From Eudorina sp. 2006-703-Eu-15 (taxonomy: Eukaryota > Chlorophyta > Chlorophyceae > Chlamydomonadales > Volvocaceae), in contig BDSI01000182.1 of the NCBI GenBank assembly GCA_003117195.1, positions 1-64,000 of the forward strand: a DNA stretch of 64,000 bases. Direction: 5' to 3'. The notes under the pieces are model-generated. The model was not told the origin of the DNA and did not search any database. It saw nothing but the letters and a program-made list of their open reading frames with translations. Every line of letters starts with the position of its first letter. The first letter of the stretch is position 1. Below, in pieces: positions 43,323 to 54,944 of this stretch. The position numbers and the translations under genes were made by a program.

Positions 43323-46092
43323 CGTTACATATCTGCCGGGCCGACACTGGCCGGGGGCGCTAACCCGCCCCATACGGGAGACCGCCGAAGCACTTTCCCC
43401 CGGATACGGGGGAAAGGGGCGTAAGGGGCCTCTGTCCCCCTCGCTCTCAACCAAGGGCGCGTGCCCGATCCCCGAGGATCGGTGACCGCTGTGCCCCCTC
43501 AAGGGAGTGGGCGAAGGCCCATCCCGGGCGGTCTGCGCCTCGCAGTCCGCTGTTCAATTTCCTCAAGTCCTTGCAGCACCCAGGGCGCGTTTCGGAGGCG
43601 CGCCCCTGCTTGGTGCGGTAAAACTAGCCTGGTCCCGCGTCCCAACCTAATCGTACTAGCTAGGGTTGAACCCTCCGGCAGGCCTGCCTGCCCAGCTGAG
43701 CCAGAGCGAGGCGGCTCGCACGCGTCAGGCCTTGCTGGGTCCGGGTATGCAGTCGGGTGCTCCATGATGGGGCTATGGTTTGCACAAGGCAGCACATCAC
43801 CACGCAAGCTTCCCTGTCGTACACCCCTTCCCGTCGCAAGCGGCCCTCGCCTACACGTCCCGCCGTGTGTGTGTGTGTGTGTGTGTGTGTAGAGGGGGAG
43901 GGGGGGACGGCAAGAGGCAACGGCAACGTGGAGTGGAGTGGCATGTGTATTGACGTATTATTGGTGCGGCTGACAAGGCGCGAACCCTCGACCGGAGGCA
44001 GCAGTGGCGGCGCCCTGGCCACCTCTCCCTCATCCAGTTGAAGAATGGACCTGTCCTCCCGCCCTCCCGCCCTCCCGAGAGGTGCCCGCAGCGGCTGCCG
44101 TTGCTGGACGGCCAACTGCTGCCCCTTCCCCCCTCCAATCCGCCCTGCAGCAGCAGCAGCTCCGCCGGGCGGCTGCTTCCCACCTCTCCTCCCGCTCCGG
44201 GCTGTGACGTGAAGAACCCCGGGGGTGAGCGGGATCCAACCCGGCCCAGCCAGGCCCCCCGCCTCGGTCCCCCCTCGGCCCCTTCCCCCCAACATCCCCC
44301 CCCACCTCCTGGCAGATCTCCACATTTGACTTGGACTTATCGATCAGCCCCGCGCACAACTCGTACGTGAAGGCTGACGGGCGGGGGCAAGCGGCAAAGG
44401 GGGTGTCCAATTTAAGCCGAGAAGGGGGGCGGGGACTGGGGTGGGGGTTCCCGGGCTGGGTCGCAGCTACAACCAACGCCGTATTCTGCCCCTCCCCTTC
44501 GCGGCCAGCCCCCGCGGACCGCCTCGCCCCCCTGCCCCTAACCCCTGAGGGTGCCTGAGGCAGCTGCCGCCCCGCTCTCCCCTCCCCTCACTCCGCGCCT
44601 CGAGTCCACCAGCCAACCCACCCACCCACCCGCCCACGTAGATCCCTCCCCGGCGCGTGTCCGCAAGGACACCTCCCTCGCGCTCCAACACTTCCGCAAA
44701 GGCCCTCCTCCACACCTAAGGGTCCCCCCTGATGCGATGTCTGATGATGCGACGCGGTGGATGGACACCCCGTGACCCGTCACCCACCCGCCGTGAAGGG
44801 CGGCGGCGGCTGCCCGGCCGCCTCCGCCTCGCGCAAAAGCGTCGCGTAGACGGCGGGTCTGGGGAGACATCGAACGAACCATCATCACGACAAGCGAGCG
44901 GCCGCAGGGCCGGGGCAAACGACAGGGCCGGGGCAAACGACAGGGCCGGGGCAAACGACAGGGCCGGGGCAAACGACAGGGCAGGGGCAAACGACAGGGC
45001 AGGGGCAAACGACAGGGCCGGGGCAAACGACAGGGCCGGGGCAAACGACAGGGCCGGGGCAAACGACAGGGCCGGGGCAAACGACAGGGCCGGGGCAAAC
45101 GACAGGGCCGGGGCAAACGACAGGGCCGGGGCAAACGACAGGGCCGGGGCAAACGACAGGGCCGGGGCAAACGACAGGGCAGGGGCAAACGACAGGGCAG
45201 GGGCAAGATGGATCGAGCGTGTGCGGAAGGAAGAGGGGAGACATAGGGCCCTCCTGGACGTCAGACCCCGAGCCCCACGAGACCAAGACTCCGCCGGTCA
45301 GTACGGGCCACCCCTGGGGTGAGCCACTGTGTCGTACAAACCAGGGGTTGTGCGGTGGTGCCACACGTGACCGTCACCGCACCTGAACTGTCGTACAAGG
45401 ACGAACGCGTCCAGGTCCCGGTGGTACAGCACCACCCCCACGCTGGGGTGGCTGGCCACCACATCCCACCGCCGCTCCTTGCCTGAGGGGCCGGAACCGC
45501 ACCCGCACCGGAAACCGCAGACAGCCGGGGTGGGGGCCAGGTTTGGGGCCCCAGGGCTGGGGAGGGCTGATGGGGAGGGCTGCAGCGCCGCTGGAAACCG
45601 GCGCACCGTTGAAGTCGTACAGCGCGGCCATGGGTTTGACGTACGGGGAGTTCCCCTCCAGCGGCACCAGTCGGAACCCCGGTCCGATCAGCTGGACGGC
45701 CTCCACAATGGTGTTGCCTGCGGGGGGGGGGGGAGGGGCGGGGAGGCGGGGGGGCCAGGGGGGGGCCAGGGCGGGGGAGCGGCAGGAAGAGGGCTGGGTG
45801 GCAACGCCAGTAAAGCGTTGCCCGATACGGACGGGGACGGGCAGGCGCGTTGGAAATACGACTATGTTGATTGGGCATTTCCAGTATTTCAGAATGCGCA
45901 GTTACGACGACGAGTGACTGAGGAGCGCAACGCAAGCTGGGAGGTGTCCGCTGTCCGGTTGCAAGGTGTGGAAGGGGTGCTGCAGGACTGTCGGACGGGC
46001 CGACGCGCTCCCAACGCCCGGGGCAACGTACCTGGCGTCAGCGTCTTAAGACCGTGCGGATAAGCTTCGGGCATTTGAGTTGAGGCCGACAT
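41944..46092 (-). CDS. Nudix hydrolase, NUDT14/UDP-sugar pyrophosphatase-like
   Basis: Minus-strand exons 46092-46032, 45717-45607, 45482-45383, 44858-44788, 44373-44306, 43238-43125, 42570-42438, 42080-41944 (about 264 aa); phases agree at all seven junctions. NUDT14-type enzymes split UDP-sugars to UMP and sugar-1-phosphate. Diagnostic stretches: WDVVASHPSVGVVLYHRDL, FVLVRQFRPAVY (strands before the active site), then FTYELCAGLIDKSKSNVEI joined across an intron to QEEILEECGF. Together these form the Nudix box (G-x5-E-like, EExLEExGF), although the Arg of the usual REUxEE is Glu here. The C-terminal LPKSPGLMFGLTWAYFNKLYG is also typical of this subfamily. The intron that splits the Nudix box carries a retroelement tail, one intron an 18-bp minisatellite, and another an intron-resident repeat. 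Confidence 0.88.
42245..42360 (+). repeat. Intron-resident repeat, copy 6 (antisense to Nudix gene)
   Basis: Core at 42341-42358 is a perfect match to the consensus GTCTACCAATTTCCTATA. Homology with copy 7 (47419-47530) extends about 100 bp further left, including CATCGTC..(A/T)GGCGATC and GGTACTGT..C and GCTCTGGCAG. It lies in the 42081-42437 intron of the minus-strand Nudix gene, near its 5' splice site. Confidence 0.88.
43239..43870 (-). mobile_element. Retroelement 3' end with (CA)n tail, copy B
   Basis: On the minus strand this reads toward a segment almost identical to copy A, ends at TGTAACGATTCACAC, then about 34 CA units and a short GC-alternating tract that runs directly into the Nudix exon at 43238. 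The copy extends further 5' than the shared 160 bp. That part has an open frame (43807-43499, ending RPPGMGLRPLP) that may be the C-terminus of a LINE ORF2, plus a sequence GGGTTCAACCC resembling a pol III B box. The 5' boundary is unclear. Confidence 0.7.
44905..45208. repeat. 18-bp minisatellite, about 17 units
   Basis: Unit ACGACAGGGCCGGGGCAA with a few A-for-C variants clustered at both ends and in the middle. It lies in the 44859-45382 intron of the Nudix gene. The 18-bp period keeps frames open on both strands, giving spurious Ala-Gly-Ala-Asn-Asp-Arg or Arg-Pro-Cys repeats. Confidence 0.95.
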
Positions 46093-46596
46093 GGCAGTCG
46101 TGGGTGAGGTCGATCGAGTCCGTGATATGGCCAACCGCTTAGGGGGCTGCAACCATGGCGTTACTGGACTGCGAGCAAGAGCGTGTAACTGTGATGAACG
46201 CAGGATTTGCGGAAGGACCATCTCAACACGGGAATCGCCCGCGTGCGAACGAAGTTAAAGGCAGCTAGATTATAATTCACTGTTCAGTTATCCTGAAAAT
46301 ATTTTGAATTGCCTTGTAATACGCCTTGCGTCATGTGCGATTGTGCATCGATCGGGCTTCTGTCGCCATGTCGTTCCCGGATGCTTGATGTGTAACAATC
46401 ATGAACTGCCTGCTAACCTCATCCCGACTACACCATTTCCTTCAGTTTCCTTCAATTATCATAAAAGCCACAATGTACTATGCGTGCTGTGGTTGCCCTG
46501 GGGTGAACGCATGAGGAAGTTGGCGTGGTGTATGGATTGAGGTCCACTGTTTCAAACGATATCACACTACATAATTTAAAAAAAGTTTCCGGCGCA
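46093..46596. promoter_or_regulatory. Divergent promoter region, Nudix / F-box genes
   Basis: About 500 bp between opposed starts, AT-rich for this genome, especially 46260-46330 and 46570-46585. No defined element. Confidence 0.5.
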
Positions 46597-49500
46597 ATGT
46601 TTGGCCATGAAGCGAAACTGGCGGCCCTCATCAACCGAGACCCGCCTCAGGTAGGCGACGCGGAGGCCGACCTGGATTCATGCAAGCTTGCGCAATGACG
46701 GTGGATCTGTTGGCGCTTGCGAGGGCTTGAACGTGTCACGTACGGTTGCACGAGCCAACGCATCCCGGCCCGCGTAACGGAACCTCCCATGTTACGGAAC
46801 CCACCGCCCGGCGTTCCGTAACCCACCCGCGCACTGCCATTGTACTGCCCGGTTCAGCGTCTGCCTCCCCCTTTTGCCTGCATCGTCATCGTCATCTCAT
46901 CTCACTTGCGTCTCACTCCTCCACTACCGCCGCCACCGCCACTGCCCTTACGGATGTCACCGCCAAAGCCCCCACCCCCTGCAACTGCCACTGGCCATTC
47001 AACGGCTGCGGCCCCCCGCCGTCCTCCCCCTCCCCAGGTCCCCAACGAGGAGGCCCTGGTGGCGGAGCTGAGGGCCAAGCTGGGTCCCGGGGCGGATCCG
47101 GACAAGCTGCTGTTCCAGATCCGGAGTGCCCGGGGGAAGACGCACTGGGCGGGTGGGTGGGTGGCTGGCTGGGTGACTGGGCGGGTGGCGGTGTGGGTGG
47201 CGGTGTTGGCGGGTGACTGGGCGGGTGGCGGTGAGGGTGGAGAGCAGCCGTCCGTCGGCATGCGTTTGGAGGCGAATGCGGTTGTACACTCACACCACCC
47301 AACCACCCGCCGTCCAGTACGGAGGCAGCAGACATGTCGCCGGGCCACCCCGCCGTCCGATCCGCCGCCCACACGGCCCCTCTCCCCTCAGATTGACGAG
47401 TTGTCAATCCCCAACCAACGAAGCGTACGGCGTCATCGTCCCAGGCGATCCATGGTACTGTGCCGTATTCCAATCGGACCGTTGCTCTGGCAGCAGCGCA
47501 GCTTCAATATGCCTACCAATGTCCTATATCCTCCTCCCCTCTCCTCCCCTGCCCTGCCTTGCTCTGCCCTCCCGACAGTCAACAGCTACCTGCGGGACGT
47601 GATGACGTCATCCATTCCGGGACAGGAGGACTTCCGGCCCACACGGGCAGCCCTCCGGGCAGCAGCCGCGGGCGCGGGCGCGGGCGCACCCCCAGCGGCA
47701 GCCGGCGTGCCAGCCGCCGCGGCCGCGGCCGCACCCCTGCCTCTCCTCACCCCCGTCCCCGCCCAGCCTCCACTGGGAGGCCTGGCCCAAGGCACCTGTA
47801 CCGGGGAGGAGGGTGGCGCTGGTGCGCCGGGGCCCAGTACAGGGCTGGCGGCGGATCCCCATACAGCAGCTGGGAGGACAGCGGCGGCGGGCAGGGCTGC
47901 GGGTGCGGGTGCGGGTGCGGGTGGGGGTGCGGGTGCGGGCAGTGTGTGCGGCTGCAACTGCCGTTGCGGCTGCGCGCCCGGGGACGGCTTGGCAGCCTCG
48001 GAGGGGCCGCTGGGCGGCGGTGAGGACGGGGCGGCGGCGGGCCCTTCGGCCCCTCCGCAGCAGCAGCAACAGCCAAATCAGCTGGGTCCTCAGTTTGGCG
48101 CCGCTGCTGCCTCTGGCGCCCAAGGGTCGACGCAAAGCGACCCAGGGGTCGGTGGCAGCGGCGGCAGCGGCAGCGGCGGTTGCTGCTGCGGTCCCTCCCT
48201 GGACTGTCTTCCCGTGTCGCTGCTGGAGGCGGTGTTCCGCCACCTAGACTACCGGTCGCTGTGTGCGGTCGCCATGACCAGCAAGGCCATGTCGCTGGTG
48301 GGTCGGTGGGTCGGTCCGGTGGGTCGGTCCGGTCGGTGGGTCGGTCCGGTGGGTCGGTCGGGTCGGTGGGTCGGTCGGGTGAGTCGGGTGGGTGGGTCGG
48401 TGGGTCAAAACAGGGTCCGCAAGAAGCCCAGGTTTCGACCCATGGGTCCGTGAGTGCCAACCCGCCCAGCGCCAATCCCATGGATTCGCTCTGACCCATC
48501 TGCCCCCTCCCCCCGGCCCCCGCAGGCGGCCGCCTCCGAGTCGCTGTGGTCGGGTTTGTACGTCAGTCGGTGGGGCAGCCTGGTGTTCCCCACGGAGCCA
48601 CATCTGGGGGCACCTCCAGGGGGGCTGCATCTGGGGGCGGTGCCGGAGGGCCCCCGCTTGGACACCAGCGGCGGCGGGGCGTCTCAGAGCTCGTCCAGAT
48701 CTGGATCCGGTGCGCTGGCCGGGACAGACAACGCGGGACCGTCAGGGGCGGCGCCGCCGCCGGCGCCGGCGGCGTCAGCGGCGTCAGCGAGCGGTGGCGG
48801 CGGCGGCGGCCCCACGGCGCCAGGGTGTGCTCCGGCGCTGACGCTGCCGCACCTCAGATCGTCACCCGGGGGGGCCTGTCAATGGAGGGACCCTCACCTG
48901 CAACAGCAGCCGCCGCCGCCGCAGCAGCAGCAACAGCAGCAACAACAGCTCGAGCAAGAGCAGCAACGGCAGCGGCAGCTCCGAAGCCTCTCCCTGCACC
49001 CACCGGATTTGGATCCGGATCTGGATCCGAATCGTCCCGGGGGCACGAATCTGCGGGATCCGCGGAGCGATGGATCCAGCGAATGCCCCGACGGCCGCGG
49101 GTGGCCTCTGTCCGGACCCATGGGTCACTCAGCTGCCGGGTCGCACGGGCTGCGGCAGCCACCCGTCAAGGACCCGGGGCCGGTGGGCCCCTCGGGATCC
49201 ATCTCGGCCGCAGCAGCTGCAGTAGCAGCAGTAGCAGCAGTAGCGGCAGCAGCAGTAGCAGTAGCTGGGGCAGGACAGGGATCCGACATTCTTGGGCCGC
49301 AGCCGCAGCCGCCGCCACAGCAGCAGCAGCAGCAGCCCCATTGGCGGCCCGCACTGTCATGCATTTCCCAGCCGGCGACGGCGTCGGCGGATCGGGCGCC
49401 GGCGGATGCCGCTGCGCCAGCGACAGCGGCTGCAACGGTGGCTGCGACGGCGGCGGCGGAGGAGGAGGGACTTCGAGGCAGCCGGCCGAGCCATTTGGCG

Positions 49501-51156
49501 GCGGAGGTAGGGCTTCCCGATGCAGGGCAACCCGGGGGTGAGGTCGCGACCCACGGGTCAGGCCGGGGCCTCACAGCGGCGGCGTCAGGTGGTGCTGGGG
49601 GCACACCCGGGGGCGCCTTGCGGACGAGCGCTGCCAACGTGGCCAGCGGGGCAGCGCCACCGGGGGCTTCGGTGGCGGTGGCTGGAGGGGTTCCGGAGCG
49701 GCCTGTAGCTGTACCCGAGGTCGCGGCAGCTCCAGGGGAAGGTGGTGGCAGCGGCGGCGGGGGCGCCGGCTCCGGCGCCGGTAGCAGCAGCAGCGAGGCT
49801 GTGCCGGATGGGAGAGGGGGTGGCGGCGCCCGGTCGCAGCCGCCGTCCCCGTCATCGCGCAGCGACAAGGACAACAGCAGCAGCGGCGGCAGAGGGTCTG
49901 ATGCCATGGGGGTGGCGGTATGCGCGGCGGGGCAGGGCGCGCCGGCCGGTGTCGACATTGTGGACGGTGGCCGCGGCAGAGAGGGCTGTCCCGGGGTTTC
50001 TTTCCCCACAGCCCGAGCGACAATGCCGGCTACTGCTACTGCTGCTGCGGTTGCTGCTGTTGCGGCGACGGCGGCGGCGGCGGCGGCCGCCCCCGAGGCG
50101 GTGGCGGCGGCCTCTGCTGCTCCAGGGGGGGATAGCGGCGCCTTCCGGCGGCAGTACCGGCGGCAGATGGGGTTCCTGACCTCACTGCGCTGCCCCCGCT
50201 GCGGCGGCGGCGCCATCGTGCCGATCGTGTACGGCTTCCCCTCGCCCAAGCTGATGGAGGGCATGCGGGCGCGCAGGTGGGCGCCCGCCGTTCCCGGGTT
50301 TGGTGTTCGGGATTTTTCTTTTTGGATCTTCTTTTTGGGTTTTCGGGGCTGAGAGGGGGGGAGGTGGGCCCGTGGACAAGTATAGACAAGGCCAGGGGTC
50401 AGAGACAGGGAGGCGGGCAAGGGCGGCTGGGCGACACGACGACGCGGCCGCGGGGGTTCAGCAGCGGGAAGGGGGTGGGGCGGGTGCCTCATGTCTGGGG
50501 AGTTGGGGTGCGGAGTACGGAGGTTCGGAGTTCGAAGGGGCTGGCGGACGGGGATCGAACGGAAGGGAGGGAAGGGCAGGGGGGCCCGTGTTGCCGGATG
50601 CCCTGCCGCCCTCGCACGGTCACACGCACACCGTCCCATGGGTCGCTGGCCGGCGGTCCTCCTCCCGTCAGGTCCCTGCCCCTGCGTGGTGAGGTGTGGT
50701 GGGGCGTGGGTCCACCCATCCGCCTGTCCCACGAGCCCCGCCTTGCTGGCCGCGCCCCCGCCCCCTCCCTGCCGCGCTCCCTCTGCATCGCGCCGCCCTC
50801 CCTGCCGCGCCGCCTGATGTCGAGACCGCAACAGAGCACCCACCCGATACCCGCCGGTATCGGGATTCCGCCCCCCCTCACCCCCGCCCCTTCACCCCTC
50901 ACCCCCGCCCCTTCACCCCTCACCCCCCCCTCACCCCTCACGCTCCCTGCCCCCTGCTCTCCCTCACCCCCCGCCCATCAGGCTCATCCTGGGAGGCGAC
51001 CACCTGATAGAGAACTGCCACGTGTGGGGCTGCACCCGCTGCGGGGCCAGCTTCCGGCACTTCCCCTACGACGGCTGCCAGGGCTGGGCCGCGGAGCTGG
51101 CGCGGCCGCAGCCGCAGCGGCCCGGCAACCTGCCCCACTACACGTACGAGCTGTGA
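46597..51156 (+). CDS. Large F-box protein with C-terminal zinc ribbon
   Basis: Exons 46597-46650, 47038-47152, 47579-48297, 48526-50276, 50982-51156 (about 937 aa), phase-consistent. The F-box, LDCLPVSLLEAVFRHLDYRS then LCAVAMTSKAM, lies near residue 270 and should bind Skp1 in an SCF ubiquitin ligase. Directly after it comes LWSGLYVSRWGSLVF, a common post-F-box segment. A very long low-complexity region follows (Gly, Ala, Gln, Ser, Pro). The C-terminus holds two Cys pairs: LRCPRCGGGAIVPIVYGFPS and, after the last intron, HVWGCTRCGASFRHFPY, with ILGGD between. This CPxC...YGfPs...GGx...CxxC pattern resembles small zinc-ribbon proteins. It could recognise the ubiquitination target. Substrates are unknown. 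A plausible extra exon at 47392-47430 was rejected because only direct joining of 47152 to 47579 keeps phase with a normal donor. Confidence 0.8.
47419..47530 (+). repeat. Intron-resident repeat, copy 7 (sense)
   Basis: Core at 47511-47528, two mismatches to consensus. It is homologous to copy 6 over the whole ~110 bp. It lies in the 47153-47578 intron of the F-box gene, 50 nt from the 3' splice site. Confidence 0.88.
48298..48415. repeat. GGTCGGTGGGTC-type tandem repeat
   Basis: Imperfect repeats of GGTCGGT(GG/CC)G begin exactly at the donor of the F-box gene's fourth intron and fill its first half. Confidence 0.85.
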
Positions 51157-53927
51157 GCCGTTCAGGGCCTTATGTGGGGTACGCCGATGCATCGAGAGGC
51201 GGGGTCGGGCCGCCGGAAGCGACTCTAGAGATATTGTTGAGCGAGGGGGGGGGGTCTGGAAATGGATGGGCTAACAACCTAACATGGAAAAAGGGGGCCT
51301 GACGGTGGGAAGCGGGGTGGGGGGTGGGAACTTTATGTACCATGTGCGGTACTGTACGGGTGATGGTGGGGTGCTGGACCCAAGTCGGGTGGGATGGGGG
51401 CGGAGGTGCACCCGGACCGGCCGGGGGAACCGCCGGAAGGAGGAGGAGGCACAGCAGGTGTTGTGTGACGTCGGGGCGGGGAGGGGGGTTGTTGCGGAGG
51501 TGTGGTCGGAGGCGACGGCTGAGACGCAATGCGAGCAAGGGGGTGGGGAGCGCTGTCTTTGTTGACAAAGTAGGAGCAGCAGCCGCCGGGGTTCCAACCT
51601 CGGGTCGGGTGCGCTCTAGGAATTATCTTTGGTGGTGGCTGTGTTGGTGGTGGGTGGCGGTGGTGGTGGCGGGTCGGTGGTGGCGGTGGTTGTCCCTCTT
51701 TTCCTGCGGAACCGCGGGATGGCGGGGTGGGTGGGCGGGCGGGGGCGGACCTGGGTGCCGCGCTGGGGCGTTGGTGGCGGTGGTGGTGGTGGTGGTGGTG
51801 GTTCTGACCCATTGGGCATTGGGAGACACAGGCAGGCGGTGAACCCCCAGACCAAAGGGGGGGGGGCGGCTTGCGGCCGGCTGCGGTGACGATGCAGGGG
51901 TGTGCGGGTGGGCGACTTGCGGGACGCCTGTGTCCTCGAACACATACGGTACCTACACCGCGTGCGGTGTCATCAGTCGATGGATATGCCGGACAACCCC
52001 GACGACGACGACCTGCCCCTCCGGCTTCCTTCCGGGGCAAGCTATCTAGTCACCAGCCGCTCGTGGGGACCGGCAGGGAGCTCCCTCCCACACGCGGCAA
52101 GTGTGACCACCACTACCCAATCTACCGTCCACATAGTTGAGGCGCAGAGCTCCGTGGGGGCAACTGAGTTCGGAGGGCAGCGTCAGCGGGGTGCCGTTCG
52201 AGTCAGGTACCGCTGCCGCAGAAGCACCCGGCGGTGGGGCGGGTGATGGGGAAGCACAGCAGGGCGCACCAACACCCCAGGATGGGGGAGCCGTTCACAT
52301 CAGCGCGTGGAACGGCACGTTCCAGATAGATAGACGTGGCGTGGGGCGGCAGCGAGGGCCATCACCCGGAACCAGCCGGGGGACACGCCGGCGGAGCGTC
52401 TGGACTCTGGAGGAGCTGCCCCAGCTGCGGAGACGGGGGCGACCCTGGAGGGCGCGTTGGGCCCCAGGTCGGCAGCGCGCGCGAGTGAACCTGTCGGTGC
52501 CCGTCGTTGGTCGGGAACGACTTCCCAAACGACTGCCTGTACACCCAGACCTTCAAAAACAGAGCCTCAGCTGCTGGCTCCCAGGGATGATGCGGACGAG
52601 GCGGTAGGTCGTGTGGTTCCTGAATGAGGTGGATGACGGGACGGAGTACATGGCAATGATGTGACTCAGCACCCCCGCCCCCCCCCCCCGGGGGGCGTCC
52701 CAGCAGCCGCGAGCCCGCTGGCTTCGCGGGTCTGCGGACCCGTGAGCATTGCCGGCTCTGCTCGGGGTTGTGGTTTGTGCAGACGACAGATCCCCAGTCC
52801 CCCTTGCGCCAAAGTTGGCGGCGATGTGGAGCGATAGTGCGATGTCCTAGACCCACCATCGCACAGCAGACTTATTTTGCTGATCGCTGAGTGGGGCCGG
52901 TCCCACGACATACCATTATTAATCATACTTACCTGGCCCGCATCTCGACGTGGTCCCGATGGCGTCGGTTGCATGGTTGGACTTCGCCTTGCACTTTGCG
53001 AGGGCCTTCCGTGGTCGGCCCTTTACGGTGTCCGGCAGGGCTAAATTTTTGAATTGCTGAGGATTCGCGCACGCGCGACCTCGGCCCCCAACATCAAGCA
53101 CACCGAATCAACGTATGAAATAATTGCATATGAACGTGTTACAAACTGGTACGATGGATGTTTCTTTGTCAGGCCCCCTTAAAAAAGTAGACATCTTTCA
53201 GCTGCCGGGTCTGGGCAAGCTGTGTGGGGCCTCGTGTGGGTGCAGCTGGGGTGGCACGCGCCCCACTGGTTGTATGTCGGGGGTGCTCGCATGGAGGTGG
53301 TCCGTGTGTCGGGCAGCGGCCTGCTGCCGGCCAGCCTGATTGAGAAGCACTGCATTGTAGATATGGAGGTGCCCGGGGTGGCGGGGCGGGAGCAGTGCTT
53401 CAAGTGAGCCGTGCTGTGAGCGCAGCATTCATTCCCCAGGCGGGGGGCACCCGAGCTGGCACACCCGCTACACGGAGTTTGTGGGGGCGTACAACTGGTC
53501 GGGCCTGTCATGACCCACACCGCTGAAAGACATCGGCGCCCCGGCACCCTTCTGCTGAACCTGTGAGACCTCGGTTATTCGAAATGCACCAGGAGTATCA
53601 TGGATTGAGGCTCCAACAAACAACCCAGGACAGTCCAGGCGATTTCCCGTTCCGGCAGGTCTGCAGTAAGTCAGGCATGAATTTGCACAGCATGGCAAGG
53701 TGCGCTGCTGGCAAAATCCGAGAAAATTTGACTTATTACTTACTTGAACCTCACAGCGTACAAACGAATGTTGTATGTTTTCAATCTCTCGGGCCAACCG
53801 CTCCGGGTCTACGTGGCTGCGGTACGTATGTTCGCGGAAGCTTGAAGCTGCACGCACTGCAGTTGTCGGCACTGCACACAACCATTCTAAATCAAGAAAT
53901 TAAATATCCGTGTAGCAAACGACAACA
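51157..53927. other. Unresolved region with possible exons
   Basis: No full gene could be built. 51230-51900 is Gly/Val-type simple sequence. Plus-strand candidate exons: 53264-53402, encoding LGWHAPHWLYVGGARMEV and ending ASLIEKHCIVDME-like before a gtgagc donor, then a further exon from about 53442. On the minus strand, a protein-like frame (53880-53746, with VDPERLAREIENIQHSF) ends at a strong donor gtaagtaat and can be joined in phase to 53561-53468. The two strands' candidates overlap near 53.5 kb, so at most one set is real there. 51900-52610 has open frames on both strands without recognisable domains. This may be a decayed gene. Confidence 0.3.
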
Positions 53928-54913
53928 ATGAAGCACGTCTTGGAAAAATTCAGTTCCATGACCAGGAGGCGTTCGAGTGCAGATGGTGGAGCGGTTCCGC
54001 ATACCAGCGAGCACGGCGAAGAGCAGCGGGCGTCCGTCGTTGAGGCGCAGGTGGCCCGGCTGAAGGCCGCGGAAGAGGCCCGCAAAGCCCGAGAGCAGCG
54101 GCTCAGCGCGCTGCACCCCTTCTGCGTGGACGCAACCCTTGTGGAATGCTTATCCACCGGAAGGGAGACCGCAGAGGACAAGGTGCACGCCTTCAAGCTG
54201 CTCCAGGGCTGTGGTAAGCCATTGAGGTGGCGGTTGGAGGCGTTACGCCGAAAGGATTAGGGTTTGCGCTCTTTCATTACCTGAATGGTGTCCAAGATGC
54301 TGTAACTTATCAGGGTATTTAGCATGGTTTCAGTGAAGCGAATATGACGTGGATATGGTACAGGATCCCTCATGGCGACGACATGGCGCCTGGTGTCCGA
54401 ATCGCAGGTCTGAAGAACATTGTCCTGTCTACCTTCGTAAAGGAGGTCGCACCCGACATGAAGTTCCTTCAGGCAAGTCGGTTGCCGTCGACTCGACAAA
54501 ATTGCAACAACCTCGTGAGCCCGCATACTGCGGGTTGGCCATTCTCTGAATGCAATCGTCGACATGCGAAGAGATATTTTATTGTACAATTTGCATCATG
54601 AGTTTTAAATGTGCCTCTCCGGCTTGTCCGTACGACCGAGCCCCGCAATTCCTCACCTCAACATCAGCCTCGCACGATGCCGAGCCCGTTCTCTTACTGC
54701 TTGCCCAGCCGTCGCAACCCGCATCCGGCTCCCTCCCCCTCCTCCCCTGGCTCTCACCCCCTCTCACCCCTCCCCGCCCCCGGGTCCCGGCCCTCAGGCG
54801 ATGCGCTCCCAGAAGCTGATCGATGAGAACTGCTTCGCCTTCTCTGAGCTGTTCGACGCCAACGGCAGCGACCTGCCGGGCCAGGTGCGTGACTGTGTGT
54901 GTGACTGTGTTTT

Positions 54914-54944
<31 letters not shown>

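Noticed and set aside
43670..43690. A second tRNA gene around GGGTTCAACCC
   Set aside because: Only a B-box-like word is present; no acceptor, D or anticodon stems could be paired.
44905..45208. CRISPR-like array
   Set aside because: Units are directly adjacent with no unique spacers, and the host is eukaryotic.
47392..47430. Exon encoding IDELSIPNQR in the F-box gene
   Set aside because: Including it breaks phase with the next exon unless a poor donor is used; joining 47152 to 47579 keeps phase with a normal GTGGGT donor.
49125..50843. 572-codon frame on the minus strand
   Set aside because: It is the antisense of the F-box protein's low-complexity exon; the plus-strand exon has motif support and agreeing phases.
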